From a virus, in IMG/VR virus record IMGVR_UViG_3300030333_007500, positions 1-28,348 of that record: a DNA stretch of 28,348 nucleotides, one strand, 5' to 3'. Position 1 is the stretch's first letter. The number at the start of each line of letters is the position of its first letter. Below, piece by piece: positions 21,220-28,348 of the stretch. The notes under the pieces were generated by a model. That model saw nothing but the letters and a program-made list of their open reading frames with translations. It did no database searches and was not told the origin of the DNA. The position numbers and the translations under genes are program-made.

Positions 21220-21922
21220 TTTAACAACGTTACGCAATTTATTAGAAACTCAATTAAATGTAGGTACTACAAGCACGTCCTCAGACCCAAGTTCTACGAC
21301 ATTAAATACTTACATTAATAAATCTATTAGAAAAATTGTACGTGAATCTGAACCAGTAGAATTATTAAGTGCAACACCTACTGATATTAATATTGTCGCT
21401 AATGCTAATACTGTTACTGTACCAAGTACATTATTAACGACACATAATGTTTATTATAAAGATAATAGCGGTACTTTTAAGCGATTAACAGCTATGCCAT
21501 ATAAACAATTAGTTGCTGAAACAGGAGCAAATAACTTTTTTAATACTTCTTATACAGGTGACCCTATTTATTATACTTCACGTGGAACAAGTTTAGTTTT
21601 TAATAGATATTTTAATCGAACTGAAACAGCGGCCATTAAAGTTGATGGTGTAACTGCACCCACTACATTAAGTAGTGATTCTGATACCACTGAATTACCT
21701 GTTGATTACGATATGTTAATTACTTATTTTTCAGCATTTTTTTATTATCAACGTGATGACGATTTCCAAAACCAACAAAAATTTCAACTGTTAGCACAAG
21801 AAGAAAAAACACAATTATCTGTAGATTTAGATAAAAATAACGAATCTGTTATTATGCTTGATCCTTCATATTTTACTCAATTAAGACGTAAAAATGATCC
21901 TAGTGTTTTTTTTAGTGGGTAA
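21209..21922 (+). CDS. Head-tail adaptor protein
   Basis: The 237-residue protein begins with DLTTLRNLLETQLNVG...DPSSTTLNTYINKSIRKIVRESEP, the start of helical podovirus adaptor proteins, with a middle beta part (VTVPSTLLTTHNVYYKD, GDPIYYTSRGTSLVFN) and a C-terminal helical part (ELPVDYDMLITYFSAFFYYQRDDDFQNQQKFQLLAQEE) typical of the adaptor family that caps the portal. It would form a ring below the portal. It overlaps the gene before and lies 5 bases before the nozzle-like gene. Confidence 0.72.
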   Translation: MGSDLTTLRNLLETQLNVGTTSTSSDPSSTTLNTYINKSIRKIVRESEPVELLSATPTDINIVANANTVTVPSTLLTTHNVYYKDNSGTFKRLTAMPYKQLVAETGANNFFNTSYTGDPIYYTSRGTSLVFNRYFNRTETAAIKVDGVTAPTTLSSDSDTTELPVDYDMLITYFSAFFYYQRDDDFQNQQKFQLLAQEEKTQLSVDLDKNNESVIMLDPSYFTQLRRKNDPSVFFSG

Positions 21923-21927
21923 TTAAA

Positions 21928-23523
21928 ATGGGAAATTATCCATACGCAGAAGTTAAATATTTTCGAGGCTTAACAACCAGTAGAGATTTATTAACATCAA
22001 TAGCAGGACAATTACAAAAAAACCATAACTATCTATATATGCCTGCAGGGGGTTTAGAAGAACGTGGGGGCGGTGCAAGGCTAACACAAAACCCTAATTC
22101 TAGTAGTGATGCAGATGACCCTATATTTAGTTTATCTAATTATATAGCCCCTAATAATTCAGAATTTTTAATTACTAACCAAGATCAAAAAGTTTATTAT
22201 TATAATAGTGGGTGGCAAGATGCAAACGCTAGTTTAGCATTAACGGCTGATAAAAAAATTAGGTGGGAAATGGCAGGCTTTGATACTGCACGTGCTATTT
22301 ATGGAGCGTCAGGAGAAGCCTATTTAGTAAAAGTTATTGGTAATACCCCTGCCGCTACTAAAGTAACTTCTGGTATTCCTAGCGGTTTAATCCAATTAAA
22401 ATTACATAAAAATAGATTGTTTGGTGTTGATAATGAAGATACGTTATATTTTACTGAAATTCTTGATTTTGATAACTGGAATACGACATCTAACAACATT
22501 GAAATAGCTCCGGGTATTGATGGGGGAATTAGAGCATTAGAAGTATGGGGTGACGCTCTTTTTATTTTTAAAGAAAAGGGTGTTTATGTTTTACCTAACG
22601 CTGATTTACCTGTACCGAAAACAAACTGGAATGTTTTAAGAACGGATGCCATTATTGGAACACAAAGTACAGATAGTGTAAAACGTACACGAATCGGAAT
22701 TATGTATTTATCTAGTGATAACTATATACGTTTAATTAGTCCAAACATTACATTTTCTTCTGGTGAATACCAATTAGGGGGTTCAGGTAGCCCTATTATT
22801 AGCGAGGATATACAAGACGATCTTGTAGAATTATTAGACACAACAAAAAAAGCTAACGCATCTGCTGTTGTTTTTAATGATTTATATATTATTAGTTTTC
22901 AAAGTGTTAATAACGGTTTAACGTATAATGATCTTACTTATTTTTGTGATACTACTAAATTTAATCAGTTACCTAATATCCCACAACCACAACCTTATTG
23001 GGGGCAATTTACAGGGTTTAATTATGATTTTTTTGCTACGCAATCAGCTAGTGATACTTTAAAATTATATGGTGCTAAAGGATTATCTGGTGCAGTTCAT
23101 GAAACATTAAATCCTAGTATTCATAATGATAATGGTGAGGCTATTGTTAGTAAGGCTATTTTAGCGTGGTTGCCTGTTGGCGGTTCTGGAACAGTAAAAC
23201 GAATTAATAATATATATTTTTCAGGTGATACTGATAACTGGAATATAAATCTTGTATTTAATGCTTATCGGTTAGGAAAAGAATTACCTACAGAAGGGGA
23301 AGGTATTTCACGTATTTACACAACAAGTACCACCGATGCTTCTTTAGTAGGTACTGGTGTTGTAGGAACTGCTGTTATTGGCGTACGTGGTTTATCTTCA
23401 TCACGATATAGTTGTAATTTACGTGGAAATTATTTTGTTGCTGAGTTTGGTAATGATAATGCTAACGAGTTTACACGAATTTTAAAATTAATTATTTATT
23501 ACCGTAATTTATCACAATCATAA
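21928..23523 (+). CDS. Tail nozzle / DNA-stabilisation-like protein
   Basis: The 531-residue protein starts with MGNYPYAEVKYFRGLTTSRDLL and contains LYMPAGGLEERGGGARLTQNP, the typical beginning of podovirus tail-hub or stabilisation proteins. Repeated beta-strand blocks follow (LIQLKLHKNRLFGVDNEDTLYFTEILDFDNWN, GIRALEVWGDALFIFKEKGVYVLPNADLP) with a propeller-like look. It should extend the tail tube beneath the adaptor and hold DNA in. A weak ribosome binding site (GTGGG) may mean coupling with the gene before. Confidence 0.72.
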   Translation: MGNYPYAEVKYFRGLTTSRDLLTSIAGQLQKNHNYLYMPAGGLEERGGGARLTQNPNSSSDADDPIFSLSNYIAPNNSEFLITNQDQKVYYYNSGWQDANASLALTADKKIRWEMAGFDTARAIYGASGEAYLVKVIGNTPAATKVTSGIPSGLIQLKLHKNRLFGVDNEDTLYFTEILDFDNWNTTSNNIEIAPGIDGGIRALEVWGDALFIFKEKGVYVLPNADLPVPKTNWNVLRTDAIIGTQSTDSVKRTRIGIMYLSSDNYIRLISPNITFSSGEYQLGGSGSPIISEDIQDDLVELLDTTKKANASAVVFNDLYIISFQSVNNGLTYNDLTYFCDTTKFNQLPNIPQPQPYWGQFTGFNYDFFATQSASDTLKLYGAKGLSGAVHETLNPSIHNDNGEAIVSKAILAWLPVGGSGTVKRINNIYFSGDTDNWNINLVFNAYRLGKELPTEGEGISRIYTTSTTDASLVGTGVVGTAVIGVRGLSSSRYSCNLRGNYFVAEFGNDNANEFTRILKLIIYYRNLSQS

Positions 23524-23538
23524 AGGAGAAAGAAAACA

Positions 23539-24891
23539 ATGCAATCAACACCTAATGAAACAGCAAATACAACCCCGATAGATGATGCTAGTTATTTGTC
23601 ACCTGAACAAAAACAATTAGCAACTGATACATTTCAAACGCAGGTACAACCATTGCGAGAAGGGTTTGAAGACCGAGTTACCACAGGTTTAGAAAGTTTA
23701 GCTAGACGAGGTATCGCTATGGGTGATTTAGGGTCATCCTCTTTAGCCGATATCTACAAAGAACAAACTAAAGCAGAAGCACAACTAGCAAGTCAAATTG
23801 GTACAGGTATAGGAGCTAAAAGTTTAGATCAAGCCTTCCAATCAGCAGAAGCCGCAAAACAAAGAGAATTTTTAACAGGTGAACGGTTAGGGGGTGAAGA
23901 ATTTAGAACAGGTGAACGATTAGGGCAACAAGAATTTATTTCAGGTGAACGATTAGGTACACAAGACTTTCAAAAAAGTGAAGCAGCTTTAGATAGAGAA
24001 GCACGAATAAATGAATTAAATGTATCACAAGAAGATAAAAAAGAATTGTTAGAACTTAATTCAGATTTAGAACAAGAAATGCTAGATTTAAAAAATTCTT
24101 TTACAACAAGTGAACGAGAAGCAATACAAGAGTATGAAGAAGCCTTTAGAGATCAAAATTTTGCAAACCAATTTGACTTAATTAAATATCAAGACCAACA
24201 AAGACGTTTTGATTTAGCAGATGAACGATTATTACAAGCTATACAAGCAGGGCAAGTATATAATAGACCACAACCAGAGGATTTTAATACTATTCCAGAC
24301 GGTGTAGATGAAGATGGAAATCCTAAGTTTAAACTTGATCAAGAAGCCTATAATGCTAAAGTTTCAGAAGTTACAAATGCTAGAAATGACGCAGTTAGCC
24401 GTTTGCTAAGTTCAGGAACAGAACCTGTTTTAGATGAAAATGGAGAACCTGAACTTGATGAAGACGGTAATCCAATAATGCAAAATATAAGTATAGGTAT
24501 ACAATTTACCCCATTAGAAGAAGTGCAATTACAAAGAATGGCTAGTAATGCAGGTCTTACAGTGGAAGAATATACAAATGTTAGAAATGCTTTAGGTGGA
24601 GCTCAGTCAGCTTTTATTCTTGAGCAAGAAGATGTTGTAGATGAAGATGGTAATACTGTAACTGTTTTTAAAAATTTAGATGAATTTATAAGAAATCCAG
24701 AAGCAGAAAGGGAATTTCAAAAAGAATTAGCTGATATAGCAGGAGGCAAAAACGATCAAGAAAAATTGTTAGACAAGCCCATAGGCAAAGGGTTTAAAGC
24801 AATTATAAAACGTGAATTATTAAATAAATCAGATGATAATCAAATTTACAAAAGACCAAAATTTAGCACAGATGACTATGGAAGTTTTTAA
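23539..24891 (+). CDS. Internal virion/tail protein with 11-residue repeats (450 aa)
   Basis: AAAGGAG precedes the ATG. The protein is helical and hydrophilic. Residues about 113-145 contain three tandem units of the form F-x-(T/S)-GERLG-x-x-(E/D) (DNA repeat 23875-23973), followed by coiled coil and an acidic DENGEPELDEDGNP region. Such proteins occur between nozzle and ejection genes in podophages. It might be an internal virion or ejection-chaperone protein; there is no catalytic motif. Confidence 0.6.
   Translation: MQSTPNETANTTPIDDASYLSPEQKQLATDTFQTQVQPLREGFEDRVTTGLESLARRGIAMGDLGSSSLADIYKEQTKAEAQLASQIGTGIGAKSLDQAFQSAEAAKQREFLTGERLGGEEFRTGERLGQQEFISGERLGTQDFQKSEAALDREARINELNVSQEDKKELLELNSDLEQEMLDLKNSFTTSEREAIQEYEEAFRDQNFANQFDLIKYQDQQRRFDLADERLLQAIQAGQVYNRPQPEDFNTIPDGVDEDGNPKFKLDQEAYNAKVSEVTNARNDAVSRLLSSGTEPVLDENGEPELDEDGNPIMQNISIGIQFTPLEEVQLQRMASNAGLTVEEYTNVRNALGGAQSAFILEQEDVVDEDGNTVTVFKNLDEFIRNPEAEREFQKELADIAGGKNDQEKLLDKPIGKGFKAIIKRELLNKSDDNQIYKRPKFSTDDYGSF
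23875..23973 (+). repeat. Three tandem 33-bp repeats inside a structural gene
   Basis: Units begin at 23875, 23908 and 23941, with ACAGGTGAACG or TCAGGTGAACG conserved, each coding for 11 residues with GERLG. The period of exactly 33 keeps the frame, so copy number can change without disrupting the gene. Confidence 0.85.
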
Positions 24892-24926
24892 AAGAGTTTA
24901 ATTAAATATAAAGGAGAGGTGAAATA

Positions 24927-25349
24927 ATGCAAGGAAGTTTATTACAATCGTTAGGATTACAACCTATTTTAGATATGAGAGAAAGGGAAGCGATGGCGGT
25001 TGGTGATGCTTATAGACAAAAATACGCTAGAGAAGAAGAAGAAAGAATAAGAAAACAACAAGAAGAAGAAAATAAACGTGCTAGACGTGCAGGATTATTT
25101 ACTACAATTTTAACAGGGGCGGCTACTATAATTACAGGCAATCCTGCTGTAGGTTCAGCTATAGGAAAAGGGTTTTCAGCTTTATTTAATAAAAACAAAA
25201 CACAACCAAGTCAATTTCCATCACGTCCATCTGGTAATAATCAATTTAGTTTATACCCACGTTTATCTAATAATCAATATAATTCTCCATATATTCCTCC
25301 TAATTCTTTACAAAATACGTATTCTCCTGCTGCGAGTGTAAAACAATGA
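24927..25349 (+). CDS. Small membrane-active structural/ejection protein (140 aa)
   Basis: AAAGGAGAGG precedes the ATG. A charged coiled coil (RQKYAREEEERIRKQQEEENKRARRA) is followed by a Gly/Ala-rich hydrophobic segment (GLFTTILTGAATIITGNPAVGSAIGKGFSALF), which could enter a membrane, and a Pro/Asn/Gln-rich tail. This composition is typical of small ejection proteins that help form a DNA channel. The 3' end overlaps the next gene by 4 bases. Confidence 0.6.
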   Translation: MQGSLLQSLGLQPILDMREREAMAVGDAYRQKYAREEEERIRKQQEEENKRARRAGLFTTILTGAATIITGNPAVGSAIGKGFSALFNKNKTQPSQFPSRPSGNNQFSLYPRLSNNQYNSPYIPPNSLQNTYSPAASVKQ

Positions 25350-26353
25350 CAACATTTGAAGAAATACAAGACAAAGGGTTATTAGCGGCTAAAGGGTTAC
25401 AATCTTTGTTAATGGAAACAGCGGCAAAGTATGGAACACCATTCATAAAAACAGCATCATTAGCGGGATCATCATTAAATAATCTTTTATTAGAAAAAAA
25501 CGATTTAGAGCCGACACAAGCACCTACACAAACACCTACACAAGCACCTATACAAGCACCTACAGAAGTTTCTACAGAAGTTCCTATAGAAAATGAAGAA
25601 AAACCAGTTGTTGGAAGTGGGTTATCTTCTTTATTAGAAGGATTTAAAAAATTAGACCCTTATACTAGAGCTGAAATTGGCGGTTTGGTTGGTCAGGTTA
25701 TAGGAGAGGCTTTAACAGGACGAGAAGCACCAAAAATGGCTCAAACTATTAGACAAATTCCTGCTGTATTAAGAGAACGAAAAGAAAAGCAAGAAGAAAA
25801 ACAAATTGAAAAGTTAAAATTATTAAGAGAAACACAAAAACAAACAAGAGACTATGGATTGAAATTTAAATATAATTTTCTAAAAGACAAATCTATACAA
25901 AAATCTCAACAGGCTTTAGATGCGGCTAGCTCTGTTAAGGCATTACTGGAAACAAAAAATCCAATTTCAGACCAAGCTATGAGAATACAATTTCCTAGAC
26001 TTTTGGGTGAAGTTGGAAACTTAACAGCTCAAGAACAAAATACATTTGGTGGCTCAAAAGCTATAGTGGATAAAATGACACAACTATTTAACACGTGGAC
26101 AACAGGTGAACTTACACCAAAAAATAAAAAGTTTCTAGGTGAACTTGTTAGCAAATTAGAAATAGCCGCATCACGAAATTATAACAAAAGAGCAAATGAC
26201 TTAATAGAAAGTGAAGTAGCCGCAGGTCAAGGGTATATAGATAAAGATTATCTTAATTTTATTATTAACCCTTTTTTAAAAGGTAATAACGATGCCTCTA
26301 CTACTGACTCAAGAGACCCAATAGACCCAAATGACCCAATGGCCATAAGGTAG
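25346..26353 (+). CDS. Probable internal/ejection protein with Thr-Pro linker (335 aa)
   Basis: It is coupled by ATGA overlap to the gene before. A helical N-terminus (GLLAAKGLQSLLMETAAKYG...SLAGSSLNNLL) leads into the linker TQAPTQTPTQAPIQAPTEVSTEVP (12-bp repeats at 25514-25585). A Gly-rich hydrophobic stretch (AEIGGLVGQVIGEALTG) and a long helical region follow, ending in DPIDPNDPMAIR. It is likely one of the proteins packaged in the head and ejected with the DNA; this is inference from position and composition. Confidence 0.55.
   Translation: MTTFEEIQDKGLLAAKGLQSLLMETAAKYGTPFIKTASLAGSSLNNLLLEKNDLEPTQAPTQTPTQAPIQAPTEVSTEVPIENEEKPVVGSGLSSLLEGFKKLDPYTRAEIGGLVGQVIGEALTGREAPKMAQTIRQIPAVLRERKEKQEEKQIEKLKLLRETQKQTRDYGLKFKYNFLKDKSIQKSQQALDAASSVKALLETKNPISDQAMRIQFPRLLGEVGNLTAQEQNTFGGSKAIVDKMTQLFNTWTTGELTPKNKKFLGELVSKLEIAASRNYNKRANDLIESEVAAGQGYIDKDYLNFIINPFLKGNNDASTTDSRDPIDPNDPMAIR
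25514..25585 (+). repeat. Six 12-bp repeats coding for a Thr-x-x-Pro linker
   Basis: Units of the ACACAAGCACCT type begin every 12 bases from 25514; the first four are nearly identical and the last two diverged (ACAGAAGTTTCT, ACAGAAGTTCCT). They encode TQAP/TQTP/IQAP/TEVS/TEVP, a flexible linker. Confidence 0.85.
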
Positions 26354-26380
26354 GTTGAGGTTAATATATAGGAGTATTTT

Positions 26381-28228
26381 ATGTTAAGCACAAAAGAGTT
26401 TGCATTAAGAATAAAAACAAAATATCCACAATATGATGATATTGAGGATTACGAGTTAGCTAAAAAGGTACTAAAAAAATATCCAGTATATTATGATCTT
26501 TTAGACCCTAAAATAGCTGAAGCAAAAGAATTTGAGCAATCAACTTTAGGAAAAGGTTTAGATATGGCCTCTAAAGTTATTTCTGCTCCTGCTAGACTTT
26601 TGGGTGTAGGTAAATCTATTCCTTTAAGCGAAAGACTTATAAAAGAAAAACAAAAAGATATTAGCCAAGAAGAAAGAGGATTAACAAAACTAGAACGTAT
26701 TAAAGAAGATGTAAAAGAAATAGGGCAAAAAAATATCGAAGATACAGCTAGGTTTGCACCTTTTGTAATTCCAATAGGAAGAGGTACTAGATTAGGAAAA
26801 TTAATGCAACCCAAATTTGGCAAAAAAGGTGAAGTAGCAGGTCAATTATTGTCACAAGGTTTACAAACTACAGCACAAGTAGGAGCACCACGTTTAATTG
26901 AAGAATTAGCAAAAGGTGAGGATTTAGATACATCAGTTAAAACCGCTATAAATGCAGGAGTAGGGGGTGGAGCTGTAGCATTAGCGTTAGGCGGTACAGC
27001 AAAAACTATTCCATACTTAGCAAAAAAATTAGCACCTTTTTCTAAAAAAACTTTTTTGCAAATACAACAACAACTTACAGGTATTCCTGCCGATGACATA
27101 AATTATGCTTTAAGAAAAGAAATGTCACCTAAATCAGTTTCAGTTTTTGATAAACCATATAATAAAAACGAGTATAAAACTATTGGTAATAATATTGTAG
27201 AAGCTAAAAACAGACTTATAGAAATAGCGAAAGAATCTGTAGGAAAAGCAAAAAAACCTATACAAAAAAAAGGTATTACGGAAAACATACAAAAACTACA
27301 AAACAAATGGGAAAAATTAATTGAGGATGCATCTTTTAAAGATAAGCTAGGCAAAATAACTAGCCTAGACCATAAAAAATTTATAGACGAAAAATTAAAG
27401 GAATTAATCCCTGTTACACAAGCAAAAGAACAGTTGTTATTGAAACAAACATCAAAAGGCGTAAGAAAATTACAAAAGACAAAAACAAAACCAAAAAAAA
27501 TAAGGACTATGGAATTAGGTAGATTAGATACAATTAAACAAGATATATGGAAGTATTTAAAATCACAAAATGTTTTTTCTGATAAAATTGACATGAAAAA
27601 AAATACAAATGGGGTTAGAATTTTAAAAATTATTGCTAATGATATTTCTGAGTTAATTGGTAAAAATAAAAACGTGCCACGTTATAAAGAAGCTAATAAA
27701 TTATATCATGATGCAATAAATATAAATTCTAAATTAGCAAATAAAATTCCTGATAAAAAAATACAAAATAATTTAAAAGAGTTAGTATTAGATAACAACA
27801 CACCTGAAACACGAGAATTATTACATGAATTACAAACCATTTTAAATGATTTTAATATAAAGAATCCGTCAAATAAAATAGAAAATGCTAAATTTATTAA
27901 TCAGATTAAACACACGAATACACGTGCAGGCTTTTCTGGAATATTTCCTAAAAATCCAGCTAGATTAATGACTGCTTTAGGTTTCGGTGGCTTTTATGGT
28001 GCTAAAGCGTTGATAGCAGCTTTGTTATTAACATCCCCAAAAATAGGTGGGAAATTTTCTGTAAAAGGTATCGGTATAGCAAGCCGCCATTCAAAAAATT
28101 TAAAAAAACATTTAAAAACTGGTAAATTAGCTATTCCTTTAATTGGTCAAAATTTAGGTGATATGAAATCAGATGACCAACAAGAAGAAGAAAATAAAAA
28201 ATTATTGAGAAGAAAAATAAAGGAGTAA
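26381..28228 (+). CDS. Large ejection/DNA-transfer-type protein (615 aa)
   Basis: The N-terminus FALRIKTKYPQYDDIEDYELAKKVLKKYPVYYDLL is a short module that recurs at the start of internal virion proteins of many phages. Glycine-rich hydrophobic stretches (SVKTAINAGVGGGAVALALGG at about 185-203; GFGGFYGAKALIAALLLTSPKIGG near 530-552) could insert in the host membrane. Between them lies a long, Lys-rich helical region. No lysozyme or transglycosylase motif is visible. It is the largest of the three ejection-type genes and precedes the fibre. GGAG precedes the ATG. Confidence 0.62.
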   Translation: MLSTKEFALRIKTKYPQYDDIEDYELAKKVLKKYPVYYDLLDPKIAEAKEFEQSTLGKGLDMASKVISAPARLLGVGKSIPLSERLIKEKQKDISQEERGLTKLERIKEDVKEIGQKNIEDTARFAPFVIPIGRGTRLGKLMQPKFGKKGEVAGQLLSQGLQTTAQVGAPRLIEELAKGEDLDTSVKTAINAGVGGGAVALALGGTAKTIPYLAKKLAPFSKKTFLQIQQQLTGIPADDINYALRKEMSPKSVSVFDKPYNKNEYKTIGNNIVEAKNRLIEIAKESVGKAKKPIQKKGITENIQKLQNKWEKLIEDASFKDKLGKITSLDHKKFIDEKLKELIPVTQAKEQLLLKQTSKGVRKLQKTKTKPKKIRTMELGRLDTIKQDIWKYLKSQNVFSDKIDMKKNTNGVRILKIIANDISELIGKNKNVPRYKEANKLYHDAININSKLANKIPDKKIQNNLKELVLDNNTPETRELLHELQTILNDFNIKNPSNKIENAKFINQIKHTNTRAGFSGIFPKNPARLMTALGFGGFYGAKALIAALLLTSPKIGGKFSVKGIGIASRHSKNLKKHLKTGKLAIPLIGQNLGDMKSDDQQEEENKKLLRRKIKE

Positions 28229-28231
28229 ACA

Positions 28232-28348
28232 ATGTCAGAAGATTATATATCACAATTTTATACATGGGCTACAGGTAACACCATTACTGCCGCAAGGCTT
28301 AACGGTAATGTTTCAAATGTTACTGATGGTTTAAGTGGAGGTTCAAAA
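28232..28348 (+). CDS. Tail fibre / receptor-binding protein, N-terminal fragment (cut by window end)
   Basis: AAAGGAG (28219-28225) precedes the ATG, and the frame is open to the window edge (39 codons). The sequence MSEDYISQFYTWATGNTITAARLNGNVSNVTDGL has the W-x-x-GxTITAARLNGNVxNxxxGL pattern of many phage fibre N-termini, which bind the tail while the distal part recognises the host surface. The rest, including receptor specificity, lies outside the window. Confidence 0.72.
   Translation, partial: MSEDYISQFYTWATGNTITAARLNGNVSNVTDGLSGGSK

Noticed and set aside
23875-23973. Possible CRISPR-like array of 33-bp units
   Set aside because: The units are directly tandem without unique spacers and encode an in-frame 11-residue protein repeat.
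26491-27594. Three long open frames on the minus strand
   Set aside because: They lie opposite the 615-residue ejection-type gene, have no ribosome binding sites and read as Ser/Phe/Leu-rich translations typical of antisense frames in AT-rich coding DNA.
1-28348. tRNA genes, integrase and attachment site, lysin
   Set aside because: I looked for T-arm GTTCRA motifs, tyrosine or serine recombinase motifs and lysozyme or amidase motifs and recognised none; a tRNA-scan and profile search would be decisive.

Overview
The window is part of the genome of a tailed, AT-rich double-stranded DNA bacteriophage. Genes are packed tightly, often overlap by 4-20 bases, mostly have AAGGAG-type ribosome binding sites and mostly end in TAA. 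The head-tail order (small terminase candidate, large terminase, portal, scaffold, major capsid protein, adaptor, nozzle-like protein, internal or ejection proteins, tail fibre) together with an N4-gp56-type capsid protein suggests a short-tailed (podovirus-like) phage. Near-consensus sigma70 promoters and TTATCCACA DnaA boxes suggest a host with ordinary bacterial transcription and initiation machinery, but the host cannot be named from this sequence. I recognised no integrase, DNA polymerase, lysin or tRNA, and both ends cut through genes, so this is an incomplete genome.

Region 1 (1-5790) is a surface-sugar module: a cut-off protein, a GT2 glycosyltransferase, a shortened nucleotide-sugar dehydrogenase, a methyltransferase, a GT4-like glycosyltransferase and a UDP-sugar 4-epimerase, with several very short genes between them. 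One of these (4596-4769) encodes ribosomal protein bL32, overlapping the epimerase start. It is the most unexpected gene in the window.

Region 2 (5780-8940) holds very short membrane peptides, a small helix-turn-helix protein and a run of uncharacterised small proteins. Several are preceded by a repeated promoter or leader module, including a consensus sigma70 promoter at 6878-6906. This looks like an accessory or early region.

Region 3 (8944-12601) is replication and recombination: an unknown 195-residue protein, an ERF-family annealing protein, a pentapeptide-repeat protein, a winged-helix replication initiator and a possible helicase-loader partner. A compact origin-like cluster (three DnaA boxes, a 15-bp direct repeat and inverted repeats) lies inside the initiator gene at 11223-11364.

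Region 4 (12721-13773) is a minus-strand operon of five small genes including a DUF1064 nuclease-like protein. It converges on the replication genes through inverted repeats and diverges from the packaging genes at a compact shared promoter region (13802-13841).

Region 5 (13850-28348) is packaging and structure. TTG starts are used for the portal and the gene after it. A strong terminator follows the capsid gene, and a second terminator-like hairpin precedes the next gene. The late region ends with internal or ejection-type proteins and the first codons of a tail fibre.
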